A DNA stretch of 32,425 nt. Origin: an uncultured Bacteroidales bacterium (GTDB lineage: Bacteria; Bacteroidota; Bacteroidia; Bacteroidales; Bacteroidaceae). Shown here one piece after another: positions 7,153-14,893 of this stretch (positions within the stretch are counted from its first letter, which is position 1; each line of letters opens with the position of its first letter). Both the position numbers and the translations under genes were made by a program. Where the stretch lies: contig CADCIO010000036.1 of the NCBI GenBank assembly GCA_902801475.1, forward strand, positions 1 to 32,425, written 5' to 3'. The notes beneath the pieces are model-generated. The model was given only the letters and a program-made list of their open reading frames with translations, had not been told where the DNA came from and did no database searches.

Positions 7153-10100
7153 TTATAATGTGATATTTACACCAAATGCAAATGTTCGTGCTGACGGGTA
7201 GGCTCCGTTGTCCGTTCCGCTGCTGACCTCTGGATCATAGCCCTTGTAGGGGGTGATGGTGAAGAGGTTGGTGGCAGTGGCGTAGATGCGAACGGATGCA
7301 GGGAAGGTTTTAGGAAGGCGTGGACGATAACCGATGGTCAGGTTGCGAAGCTTGAGATAAGAAGCACTCTGCACGTAGCGACTGTCGATATAGGAGAAGG
7401 GACGTGAGGTGGAAGCGAGTGGCAGACTGTTGCTGCCGTTGGTGGGAGTCCATGCATCCTTCACGGTGCTCAGCACATTGTAGGAATCGCCTGTCTGTTC
7501 CAGTCGTCTGCCCAGGGCATTGTAGAGTTTGGCACCATAACTGCCTGCGAAGGTGATGTTGAAGTCCCATTCGCGCACTTGCAACTGAGAAGAGAATCCG
7601 TACGTGAGCTTGGGCTGCACAGAACCGAGAATCACACGGTCGTTGCCATCTACCTTGCCGTCGTTGTTGGTGTCGGCGAATTTTGCATCACCAGCCTTGG
7701 GAGTGAGTCCGTTGACGGTCGGAAGCTTAGTCACATCCTCACCGTTCTGCACGACACCCAAGTACTGCAAGCCGTAGAACGAGCCGAGCGCTTCACCCTT
7801 GCGGAGAATCTGCTGGTTGTCTGCCCCCTGAATGACGTTGTTAGTCTTGCCCATGTCGGTGATCTCGTTGTGGTTGTGAGCGAGGTTGGCAGAAGCAGTC
7901 CATTGGAGATGGCGACGCTTGAGCAGGGTACCGTTCACAGCCAGTTCAATACCTTTGTTCTCCACATTTCCCACATTCTGAAGCTGAGAAGTCACGCCTG
8001 ATGCAAAGCCCATCGGCACTTCGAGCAGGAGGTCTGAGGTCTTCTTGTAGTAGAGGTCGAGCACCACGTTGAGACGGCCGTTCCAGAGTCCCAGGTCAGC
8101 ACCTAAGTTGTAAGAGGCAGTGGTCTCCCATTTCAGGTTGTCGTTGGCTGTGTTGGCCTTTGCATAAGAGGAAGTGCCACCATAAGAGCCCGTGCTGTAG
8201 GAGGTGGAGAAGGCATAGTCGGGAATCTCCTGATTGCCCACGAGTCCACCTGTCAGACGCAGTTTCAAGTAGTCGAGATGCTTGGCGCTGGAGAGGAAGT
8301 CTTCCTTGTCCACATTCCACGAAAGTCCGAGCGATGGGAAATAGCCCCAACGGTGATTCTTCGAGAAACGGCTGGACTTGTCGGCACGGAAGGTGGCAGT
8401 GGCGTTGTAGCGGTCGAGCAAGGTGTAGTTCACACGGGCGATGAGCGAATTGAGTGTGCTCTCGCTGATGCCCGTCTGAGGGGTGTAGATATTGGCACCA
8501 TCACCCAAGTTGTACTGCTTCAGCGTCTCGTTCGTGAAGTGGTTGGTACGGATGCTGCTATGGGTCGATGTGCTCGTCTGCTTGGTGTAACCAGCCAAAG
8601 CGTCAATCTGATGGATGCCCAGTTCTTTCTGGTAAGATAAGGTGTATTCCTGTTGCCACACATCGGTCTGGCGATTACCCGTGCCACCGATACCCTGAGT
8701 CGCCAATCCCAATGAGGTATAAGCCCCTGAGAAGTAGTTCTGCGTCAGTTTCTCGCTGTTGAGTCCTACGGTTGCCTTCAACGTGAAATCACCCAACTTG
8801 TAACTTGCCCACACGTTGGAGAGCAAGTAGTTGTTCACGTTCTCTGCCACACTCTCCTTCAGGTCATAGACGGGGTTGGAAGCATGGTCGCCAATGGCAA
8901 AGTAAGCATATTCGTAAGGATTCGTGAAGTTATAAGAACCGTCTGCATTGTACACAGGAATCACAGGTGGCATCAGCAGGGCATACACAAAGCTGTTGGT
9001 GATGCCGGCTGAGTAGGGTGACGAGTTGAACACCTGCTCTTCTGTGGTGGTGAAACCCTGTTGCTTAGAGCGTCCATAGGTGGCATTGATACCGAACTTG
9101 AGGTTCTTCTGCAATTCCCACTCGACGTTGGTGTGGAAGTTGTAACGTTGGAAGCCCGTGTTGAGCACGATACCGTCTTGGTCGGTGTAGTTGGCAGAGA
9201 AGGCATAGCGGCTTTTGTCAGTGCTGCCATTCACAGAGAGTTCATGTGCCTGCTGAACGGCTGTTCTGAGCACGGCATCCTGCCAGTCAGTACCCTTAAC
9301 GAGTGCCTTGATCTGCTCGTCGGTATAACCACCCTTATTGCTGAAATAAGTCTTCTGGAACTGTGCCCACTCTGAGGCATTGAGCAGGTCGAGATGCTTG
9401 CTCACGCTGCTGAGTCCGAGGCTATAGCCATAGGAGATCTGGGCTTTCTTCTCACCCAACTTGCCCTTCTTCGTCGTGATGAGGATGACACCATTCGCAC
9501 CACGAGAACCATAAATGGCTGTGGCACTCACATCCTTCAACACCTCGATGCTCTCGATGTCGTTGGGGTTGATGGTGGCGAGGGGGTTGAGACTGCTCTC
9601 GATGGCACCGATACCTGTGCCGCTGTTGTTGGCATCCTTGTAGTAGATGAAACCATCGACCACATAGAGAGGCTCGTTGCTGGCATTGACTGAGTTACCA
9701 CCACGGATGCGGATGCTGCTCTCGGCACCAGGCTGTCCACTGGCTGCGGTCACATTCAGACCTGCCACCTGACCGCTCAACGCACCGTCGAGGGTGCTGG
9801 CAGTGCTGTTCTCAAACACGTCAGACTTGACCGTCACCACCGAACCCGTCAGTTGGGTGCGGCTCTGCGTGCCATAACCCACCACGACCACGTCGTTCAG
9901 GTAACTGCGTTTCTCTGTGAGTTTCACGTTGATGTCCTCCTCGTCGTCATACACGGTGACGGTCTGGGCACGGTAACCCGTGAAACTGATGTTCAACTTG
10001 ACCGGCAGGGTCTTCACGTCGATGGCGAAGTGACCGTCAATGTCGGTCGTCACACCCTTGCCGTCGCCGTATCGGACGGTCGCGCCAAGAATACTCTCTC

Positions 10101-10203
10101 CTGTTGTGGCATCCACGATGGTGCCTTCAATCCTCTGTGCCAAAGCTGCAAAAGAGGTAGCGACGGTCAACACCGCCGCTATAAACAATCTTTTTCTAAT
10201 CAT
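7153..10203 (-). CDS. SusC/RagA-family TonB-dependent outer-membrane transporter
   Basis: A 1016-residue SusC-type receptor. The signal peptide MIRKRLFIAAVLTVATSF-AALA is followed by a carboxypeptidase-regulatory-like domain (RIEGTIVDATTGESILGA to NVKLTEK), the Bacteroidetes TonB-box region SYLNDVVVVGYGTQSRTQ, a plug with GQVAGLNV, IRIRGGNS, LYVVDG and the hallmark SATAIYGSRGANGVILITTK, and then a C-terminal barrel ending FAFGVNITL. There is no STN domain, so transcriptional signalling through an anti-sigma factor is not expected. The start at 10203 is preferred over a GTG at 10230 because the signal peptide begins there and the extension would be read from a palindromic repeat. It lies between the PstS-like gene (70 nt upstream) and SusD (202 nt downstream). 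The ligand is unknown. Confidence 0.94.
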   Translation of the reverse strand: MIRKRLFIAAVLTVATSFAALAQRIEGTIVDATTGESILGATVRYGDGKGVTTDIDGHFAIDVKTLPVKLNISFTGYRAQTVTVYDDEEDINVKLTEKRSYLNDVVVVGYGTQSRTQLTGSVVTVKSDVFENSTASTLDGALSGQVAGLNVTAASGQPGAESSIRIRGGNSVNASNEPLYVVDGFIYYKDANNSGTGIGAIESSLNPLATINPNDIESIEVLKDVSATAIYGSRGANGVILITTKKGKLGEKKAQISYGYSLGLSSVSKHLDLLNASEWAQFQKTYFSNKGGYTDEQIKALVKGTDWQDAVLRTAVQQAHELSVNGSTDKSRYAFSANYTDQDGIVLNTGFQRYNFHTNVEWELQKNLKFGINATYGRSKQQGFTTTEEQVFNSSPYSAGITNSFVYALLMPPVIPVYNADGSYNFTNPYEYAYFAIGDHASNPVYDLKESVAENVNNYLLSNVWASYKLGDFTLKATVGLNSEKLTQNYFSGAYTSLGLATQGIGGTGNRQTDVWQQEYTLSYQKELGIHQIDALAGYTKQTSTSTHSSIRTNHFTNETLKQYNLGDGANIYTPQTGISESTLNSLIARVNYTLLDRYNATATFRADKSSRFSKNHRWGYFPSLGLSWNVDKEDFLSSAKHLDYLKLRLTGGLVGNQEIPDYAFSTSYSTGSYGGTSSYAKANTANDNLKWETTASYNLGADLGLWNGRLNVVLDLYYKKTSDLLLEVPMGFASGVTSQLQNVGNVENKGIELAVNGTLLKRRHLQWTASANLAHNHNEITDMGKTNNVIQGADNQQILRKGEALGSFYGLQYLGVVQNGEDVTKLPTVNGLTPKAGDAKFADTNNDGKVDGNDRVILGSVQPKLTYGFSSQLQVREWDFNITFAGSYGAKLYNALGRRLEQTGDSYNVLSTVKDAWTPTNGSNSLPLASTSRPFSYIDSRYVQSASYLKLRNLTIGYRPRLPKTFPASVRIYATATNLFTITPYKGYDPEVSSGTDNGAYPSARTFAFGVNITL

Positions 10204-10204
10204 G

Positions 10205-10222
10205 ATGAATGAAGTTTTTTGT
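10205..10222 (-). promoter_or_regulatory. Leader motif ACAAAAAACTTCAT before the SusC start
   Basis: On the minus strand GACAAAAAACTTCATTCATC runs straight into the SusC ATG (10203). It is a close variant of the 16-mer found before the LuxR regulator and the TonB receptor. Confidence 0.4.
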
Positions 10223-10224
10223 CT

Positions 10225-10240
10225 GCCCACGCGCTGGGCG
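10225..10240. repeat. Palindromic repeat, copy 2
   Basis: GCCCACGCGCTGGGCG matches 16 bases of the 19-bp element at 31838-31856. It lies in the 70-nt gap between the PstS-like and SusC genes. Confidence 0.7.
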
Positions 10241-10272
10241 AGGGTCTTATAGTTTTTAATGTATTCGTATTA

Positions 10273-11178
10273 TCAATTGTTCTGCGCCAAGAGCCTCAAC
10301 TGACTCTCCACCTCTTGGTTGGTGAGTTGCAGGAAACCAGCCTCGTGGTTGTACTGCTGACCCTCACGCACCACCCACTGGAGGAAATGATCGATGTCGG
10401 CATCGAAATCGTTGTAGGTGAAGCCAATGTCCTCCACAGGGATGAGGTCGATGTCTTCACGTTCGATGAGATCGAGGGTCTCGTCAAGATTACCCGAACG
10501 GAGCGCCTCACGCTGACTGGCTTTCACACCCAGGGGCAACAAAGCGAGTTCGCTGCGGAGGGTACGAGAAGAGAGGTCGTAGAGGTTGCTCAGGGCATTG
10601 AAGGTGACAGACGCCTTGTCCTCGCTGATGGCATTGAGCAGGTAGAGGTCATCACCAGCAATGCGGTTGCCACGAATGTCGTCAATGGTGCGTCCGAAGT
10701 GAGAAGCGAAGATGCCCGACAGCGATGCCTTGCCACTGCCTGAATACACGGTCAGCTTGTCCTTCAACTTGCTCTTCTTACCTTCCACTTCTTCCTCATA
10801 CTCCTCATCCAGATCTTCTGCCGTGAAGAACAGGCTCTTGATGTCCTTGCTCTTCCACTCCTTCTTCTGGATGTCGCTCAAGAGAGGGTTCTCCGTCGAA
10901 GTGACAGGCAGCAGGGCATAACGACCCACGTAGGTCACGTTCACACCCTCCTGATGACGAGTCACCAGCGTAAGGTCGGCATCCGCATTCTTGCCACTCA
11001 CAAGGGCAATCTGCACACTCGGATTCACGGCCTTGTAACCCTCAATCCAACGTTCCACCAAGACCTTGCTCGCCTTGTTCACTTTCACTGTAATCACACC
11101 GTCATTCTGTGACGTTGCTGCACTCACGTTGAGTACCACCGCTGCAAATGCTGCTATCAAAAATGCTTTCACTTTCAT
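10273..11178 (-). CDS. PstS-like periplasmic substrate-binding protein
   Basis: A 301-residue exported protein with a Sec signal peptide (MKVKAFLIAAFAAVVLNVSA). The fold looks like a type II periplasmic binding protein of the phosphate-binding (PstS-like) group. The start GVITVKVNKASKVLVERWIE, the YKAVNPSVQIAL strand, VGRYALLPVTSTENPLL, and the central SGSGKASLSGIFASHFG followed by IRGNRIAGDD and KASVTFNALSNLYDL fit that family. No Pst permease genes are nearby. It is the first gene of the transcript reading into SusC and has the shared promoter element at 11234-11302. An acidic insert (about residues 121-131, EDLDEEYEEEV) is unusual. I infer that it receives or senses the ligand imported by the SusC/SusD pair, possibly phosphate or a phosphorylated or oxyanion compound; the ligand is not proven. 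Confidence 0.75.
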   Translation of the reverse strand: MKVKAFLIAAFAAVVLNVSAATSQNDGVITVKVNKASKVLVERWIEGYKAVNPSVQIALVSGKNADADLTLVTRHQEGVNVTYVGRYALLPVTSTENPLLSDIQKKEWKSKDIKSLFFTAEDLDEEYEEEVEGKKSKLKDKLTVYSGSGKASLSGIFASHFGRTIDDIRGNRIAGDDLYLLNAISEDKASVTFNALSNLYDLSSRTLRSELALLPLGVKASQREALRSGNLDETLDLIEREDIDLIPVEDIGFTYNDFDADIDHFLQWVVREGQQYNHEAGFLQLTNQEVESQLRLLAQNN

Positions 11179-11233
11179 CTTTCTTTATATTATTTAATGT
11201 GTAACTTCGCGTTGTTTCGACTTCGTTCTGAAA

Positions 11234-11302
11234 TCTGGTGCAAAGGTACGGACATTTCCCCTACCCCAAAATCCCTTTCATGAGTGATATTGCTACCATA
11301 AA
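11234..11302 (-). promoter_or_regulatory. Shared promoter element, copy C (PstS-like/SusC genes)
   Basis: On the minus strand: TTTATGGTA, 45 bases, then TACCTTTG (11241-11248) and CACCAGA. The -33 position is GATTTT. In this copy the upstream box is part of an inverted repeat, CTACC-N8-GGTAG. Confidence 0.8.
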
Positions 11303-11317
11303 TGTGGTAGATGGGCA

Positions 11318-11497
11318 CTAAAACAAACCATCGATTCCTGTTCCTCGGGAGCCATTGATGATACATGCGCTTTCAATTATGAAACATTCTTTAGAAGGAA
11401 GAAAAACTCTTATTGGCTGAAGATGGGCAGCAAGGAAGACGAAACTATGCCCTACCAATCCTACATCTTCAAACCAGAAAAGATAGGATTAGAGTAA
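11318..11497 (+). pseudogene. Probable 3' remnant of a lost gene
   Basis: An open frame ends with TAA at 11495-11497. It reads protein-like sequence, for example DDTCAFNYETFFRRKK, NSYWLKMGSKEDE and MPYQSYIFKPEKIGLE. There is no in-frame ATG before 11423, no ribosome-binding context, and the frame starts inside the promoter element of the opposite gene. A strong terminator hairpin follows 24 nt after the stop, as expected behind a once-real gene. I do not recognise the family. Chance reading is possible. Confidence 0.35.
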
Positions 11498-11521
11498 ACA
11501 AAATGAAACGACACAAAAATT

Positions 11522-11558
11522 GGGGAAGGTTACACTGGGTTGCAGCCTTCCCCTTTTT
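11522..11558 (+). terminator. Hairpin terminator, repeat family GGGGAAGGTTGCAG
   Basis: Arms GGGGAAGG (11522-11529) and CCTTCCCC (11546-11553) are followed by TTTTT. The sequence through CCCCTTTTTGAAAAAATGAG matches, with few changes, the reverse complement of 31783-31828. It is a dispersed terminator-like repeat. Confidence 0.7.
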
Positions 11559-11575
11559 GAAAAAATGAGGGAAAA

Positions 11576-11607
11576 TTTTGTGGTGTGAGGGATTGTTTGT
11601 AACTTTG
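11576..11607 (+). promoter_or_regulatory. Promoter of the GH3 gene
   Basis: -33 TTTTG (11576-11580), a 19-base spacer, and -7 TAACTTTG (11600-11607). This is a near-consensus Bacteroidetes housekeeping promoter, 28-37 nt before the candidate start codons. Confidence 0.75.
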
Positions 11608-11643
11608 CCCCCAAACAATATAAATGAAAATGAAATGGGAACA

Positions 11644-13989
11644 ATGAAAAGGAATTTGATATTGGCAGCTTGGACACTGCTTGGAATTGGTGCGTATGCA
11701 CAAAGTTTGAAACCTGCCATTCCACGGGATGAGAAAATTGAGGCGAAGATTGAAAAGACGCTCGCGAAGATGAACCTTGACGAGAAGATCGGTCAGATGC
11801 TCGAACTGAACCTCGACGTGATGGGAAAGATGGCCATTGAGAATAACAGCGAGGGAACTCCTACACCTGTGTGGAAGCTCAATGAGGCAATGCTCGACAC
11901 TTGTATCTCGAAATGGAAAGTGGGGTCTATACTCAACGCGCCCGGCACACGTGCCCACACAGTGGAACAATGGCAGAAGTGGATCCGTCTGATTCAGGAG
12001 AAGTCGATGAAGTATCTCGGTATTCCTGACATCTATGGCCTCGACCAAAATCATGGTGTGACTTATACACAAGGCGGAATACTCTTCCCCCAACCTATCA
12101 ACCTGGCAGCATCGTTCAATACGGAACTGGCCAAGACGGGTGCTGAGATCACTGCCTATGAGAGCCGCGCTGCCAACTGCCCTTGGGTGTATAACCCCGT
12201 GGTTGACCTTAGCCGAGATGCCCGCTGGCCGCGTGTCTGGGAGAGCTTTGGCGAGGATGCCATCGTGAACGCAAAGATGGTGGTGGCTGAGATACAGGGC
12301 TATCAGGGGAACGACCCGAATCACATCGACCGATTCCATGTGGGAACCTGCACAAAACACTATTTCTCCTATGGTGCCCCTTGGACTGGCAAGGATAGAA
12401 CACCTGCCTATGTCTCACCGCAGATGCTGCGCGAGAAATACTTTGAGCCCTTCAAGCAGGCTGCTCTCGCTGGTTCGCTGACGATGATGGTCAACTCGGC
12501 TTCCATCAACGGGGTGCCCGTTCATGCCAGCTATGAATACCTGACCAAATGGCTGAAGGAAGATCTCAACTGGGACGGCATGATTGTGACTGACTGGGCT
12601 GATATTAATAATCTGTACACCCGCGAAAAGGTAGCAAAAGATAAGAAGGACGCCATCCGTATCGCCATCAATGCTGGTATAGATATGTCGATGGATCCTT
12701 ATAGCGTGGAGTTCTGTCAACTGCTGAAGGAACTGGTACAGGAAGGTAAGGTATCTATGGATCGTATCGATGATGCCGTTCGCCGTATTCTGCGAGTGAA
12801 ATATCGTCTCGGTCTCTTTGACGAGCCCAACACAGGTGGTAAGGGCTTTGAGAAGTTCGGTTGCAAGGAGTGGGCAGATGCATCGCTACGAGCTGCTGAA
12901 GAGTCTGAGGTGCTGCTGAAGAACGATGGTATCCTGCCACTCGCCAAGGGGAAGAAGATTCTGCTGACCGGTCCTAATGCCAACCAGATGCGCTGTCTTC
13001 ATGGTGGCTGGAGCTACACCTGGCAGGGATCAAGGGCTGAAGATCTCACGGAGAAATACAACACGATCTACGAGGCACTCTGCAATAAGTATGGCAAGGA
13101 CAATATCATGCTCGAACAAGGTGTGACTTATAACGAGAACGGACAGTACTATGAGGAGCATGAGCCTCAGATTGATAAGGCTGTGGCTGCTGCAGCACAG
13201 GCCGACATCATCATCGCTGCAATCGGTGAGAACAGCTATACAGAAACCCCTGGCAACCTCACTGACCTTTGGCTCTCTGAGAATCAGCGCAATCTCGTCA
13301 AAGCCCTTGCGAAGACGGGTAAACCCATCATCCTCGTGCTCAACGAGGGGCGCCCACGCCTCATTGCTGACATCGTGCCACTGGCCAATGCCGTAGTTGA
13401 CATCTTGATTCCTGGCAACTATGGTGCTGATGCGCTTGCCAATCTGCTCGCCGGTGATGCAAATTTCTCTGCCAAACTGCCCTACACCTATCCACGGGAA
13501 ATCAACTCGCTGAACACTTACGACTATAAGGTGAGCGAGGAAGTGGGAACAATGGCCGGTGCCTATAACTACGATGCGAAAGTGTCGCTGCAATGGCCTT
13601 TCGGCTATGGCATGAGCTATACCACCTATGAGTACTCAAACCTGAAAGTGGACAAGGCGAAATTCACTGCCGACGACATGCTCACGATCACCGTTGACGT
13701 GAAGAATACTGGCAGTCGTGCCGGCAAAGAGGCCGTGTTGCTCTACAGTAGCGATCTCATCGCAAGTGTGGTTCCAGACAACAAACGGCTGCGTGACTTC
13801 ACAAAGGTAGAGTTGCAGTCAGGTGAGGTGAAGACCATCACCTTCCAACTCCCTGCCAAAGCCCTTGCATTCGTTGGTGCCGATGGCAGATGGACGCTTG
13901 AAGAGGGAGACTTTGAGTTGAAGATCGGAAAACTTGTGCAGCCTATCCTTTGCACGCAAACAAAGGTCTGGGACGAGCCTAATATATAA
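11644..13989 (+). CDS. Secreted glycoside hydrolase family 3 beta-glycosidase
   Basis: About 781 residues. The signal peptide [19 protein letters not shown] makes the ATG at 11644 the likely start; one at 11635 adds only MGT. The N-terminal GH3 barrel begins IGQMLELN and contains [39 protein letters not shown] and MIVTDWADI, where Asp317 is the expected catalytic nucleophile. The second alpha/beta sandwich contains [30 protein letters not shown], an [15 protein letters not shown] loop and [20 protein letters not shown]-terminal fibronectin-III-like domain includes [15 protein letters not shown] and [18 protein letters not shown]. Such enzymes release terminal beta-linked glucose or xylose in the periplasm. 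The gene has its own promoter and no obvious partner in the nearby SusC/SusD locus. Exact specificity is unknown. Confidence 0.94.
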   Translation: MKRNLILAAWTLLGIGAYAQSLKPAIPRDEKIEAKIEKTLAKMNLDEKIGQMLELNLDVMGKMAIENNSEGTPTPVWKLNEAMLDTCISKWKVGSILNAPGTRAHTVEQWQKWIRLIQEKSMKYLGIPDIYGLDQNHGVTYTQGGILFPQPINLAASFNTELAKTGAEITAYESRAANCPWVYNPVVDLSRDARWPRVWESFGEDAIVNAKMVVAEIQGYQGNDPNHIDRFHVGTCTKHYFSYGAPWTGKDRTPAYVSPQMLREKYFEPFKQAALAGSLTMMVNSASINGVPVHASYEYLTKWLKEDLNWDGMIVTDWADINNLYTREKVAKDKKDAIRIAINAGIDMSMDPYSVEFCQLLKELVQEGKVSMDRIDDAVRRILRVKYRLGLFDEPNTGGKGFEKFGCKEWADASLRAAEESEVLLKNDGILPLAKGKKILLTGPNANQMRCLHGGWSYTWQGSRAEDLTEKYNTIYEALCNKYGKDNIMLEQGVTYNENGQYYEEHEPQIDKAVAAAAQADIIIAAIGENSYTETPGNLTDLWLSENQRNLVKALAKTGKPIILVLNEGRPRLIADIVPLANAVVDILIPGNYGADALANLLAGDANFSAKLPYTYPREINSLNTYDYKVSEEVGTMAGAYNYDAKVSLQWPFGYGMSYTTYEYSNLKVDKAKFTADDMLTITVDVKNTGSRAGKEAVLLYSSDLIASVVPDNKRLRDFTKVELQSGEVKTITFQLPAKALAFVGADGRWTLEEGDFELKIGKLVQPILCTQTKVWDEPNI

Positions 13990-14026
13990 TTCAGTTAGAG
14001 GGCTGTACAAATAAATATAGTATAAA

Positions 14027-14040
14027 GGGGAAGGTTGCAG
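14027..14040. repeat. Half copy of the GGGGAAGGTTGCAG terminator repeat
   Basis: Only the left arm of the hairpin seen at 11522 and 31800 is present, 37 nt after the GH3 stop. The complementary arm is missing, so this copy looks truncated. Confidence 0.5.
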
Positions 14041-14112
14041 GATTGTTCTCTTTTTGTTCAGCAGAACATTTTCCTGATAGCGCCATGTCTCTTGGATAAA
14101 TTTACCAAAGAA

Positions 14113-14130
14113 ATACCTTCTTCTTGGTAT
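14113..14130. promoter_or_regulatory. Inverted repeat ATACC-N8-GGTAT overlapping the LuxR-gene -33 box
   Basis: A perfect 5-bp inverted repeat with an 8-base spacer. The same geometry, CTACC-N8-GGTAG, is in the upstream box of promoter copy C. It could be an operator for the regulator encoded just downstream; this is inference. Confidence 0.35.
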
Positions 14131-14154
14131 AAATGCAAAGTCACCGTACCTTTG
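14124..14154 (+). promoter_or_regulatory. Promoter of the LuxR-type regulator gene
   Basis: -33 TTGG at 14124-14127, a spacer of about 20 bases, and -7 TACCTTTG at 14147-14154, 30 nt before the ATG at 14185. Confidence 0.7.
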
Positions 14155-14165
14155 CAGCGACAAAA

Positions 14166-14181
14166 ACAAAAAACTTCATCA
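14166..14181 (+). promoter_or_regulatory. Conserved leader 16-mer before the LuxR regulator start
   Basis: ACAAAAAACTTCATCA, followed by ACA and then ATG. It is identical to the motifs at 3312-3327 and 16115-16130 on the other strand. Confidence 0.4.
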
Positions 14182-14184
14182 ACA

Positions 14185-14847
14185 ATGGCTGAAAGACAGA
14201 TTATATTAGCAGACAATCAGGATATTACACGACTGGGGCTGAAAACCTTGGTGCGAGTGGCATTAAAGGATGTGGAAGACCTGGCTGTGAAGGAATTGAG
14301 CCGACGTGCGGAACTGATTGCAGAACTGAAAGAACACCCATCATCAATAGTGGTAATTGACTACACGAAGTTTGACCTTGCCAGCAGTGACGAGTTGCTG
14401 AACCTGAGTGAGCGTTTCCCCTTTGCCATGTGGGTGCTCTTCTCCGATGACCTGACGGAACAACTGATCCGTCGGTTGAGTGTGGAACAGCAGTTCAGCA
14501 TGATCCTGAAGGATGATTCGGCACAGGAAATCGTCACGGCTCTGAAGTGCGCCATCACAGGTGTGCGCTTCCTCTGCCACCAGGTGACGAACCTCCTGCT
14601 CACCCCATCGGCTCAACAATCACTGGCAGAACGCGACCAACTGACCGCCACAGAGAAGGAGGTGCTGAGACTGATTGCGCTGGGCAAGTCGGTGAAGGAG
14701 ATTGCTGTGGAACGCAATTCGAGCATCCACACCATCACAACCCACAAGAAGAACATATTCAGGAAGATCAACGTGAACACCATCTACGAGGCTACTAAAT
14801 ATGCTTTGAGAGCAGGGTTGGTGGAAATGGTGGAATATTATATTTAG
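14185..14847 (+). CDS. Two-component response regulator, LuxR/NarL-type DNA-binding domain
   Basis: A 220-residue regulator. The start at 14185 is chosen because the promoter -7 box ends at 14154, so the in-frame codons upstream are not transcribed as leader. Residues 5-120 resemble a receiver domain: ILADNQD (only one acidic residue, Asp10, where two are usual), VVIDYT with probable phosphoacceptor Asp59, LFSDD with Ser87, and ILKDD with Lys109. Residues about 152-215 form the LuxR helix-turn-helix: LTATEKEVLRLIALGKSVKE followed by IAVERNSSIHTITTHKKNIF. No sensor kinase is encoded in the window. The gene could control the neighbouring PLP enzymes or the three shared promoters, but nothing here proves a target. 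Confidence 0.9.
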   Translation: MAERQIILADNQDITRLGLKTLVRVALKDVEDLAVKELSRRAELIAELKEHPSSIVVIDYTKFDLASSDELLNLSERFPFAMWVLFSDDLTEQLIRRLSVEQQFSMILKDDSAQEIVTALKCAITGVRFLCHQVTNLLLTPSAQQSLAERDQLTATEKEVLRLIALGKSVKEIAVERNSSIHTITTHKKNIFRKINVNTIYEATKYALRAGLVEMVEYYI

Positions 14848-14893
14848 AGGTAAGAGGTAAGAAGTAAGAGGTAAGAAGTAAGAGGTAAGAAGA
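14847..14893. repeat. Tandem AGAGGTAAGAAGTA repeat between regulator and PLP enzyme genes
   Basis: Three imperfect 14-bp units (AGAGGTAAGAAGTA) fill the whole gap from the regulator stop to the next ATG. The purine-rich repeat is also the ribosome-binding region of the downstream gene. Confidence 0.8.

Larger units (their letters stand above)
11179..11643. other. Divergent intergenic region of about 465 bases
   Basis: This stretch separates the minus-strand PstS-like gene from the plus-strand GH3 gene. It holds promoter element C, the putative gene remnant (11318-11497), a terminator hairpin (11522-11558) and the GH3 promoter (11576-11607). I see no intact gene in it. Confidence 0.7.

Noticed and set aside
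10204..10230. GTG start giving SusC nine extra residues
   Set aside because: The extension is read from a palindromic repeat, and a proper signal peptide starts at 10203.
11578..11643. Longer start for the GH3 enzyme
   Set aside because: It would place the -7 box inside the coding region, and the signal peptide starts at 11644 (or 11635).
14035..14184. N-terminal extension of the LuxR-type regulator by 50 codons
   Set aside because: The promoter -35/-7 boxes lie inside it, and the receiver domain begins at the ATG at 14185.
14847..14893. Possible CRISPR-like array
   Set aside because: Units are 14 bp, contiguous and without unique spacers, so this is a simple tandem repeat.
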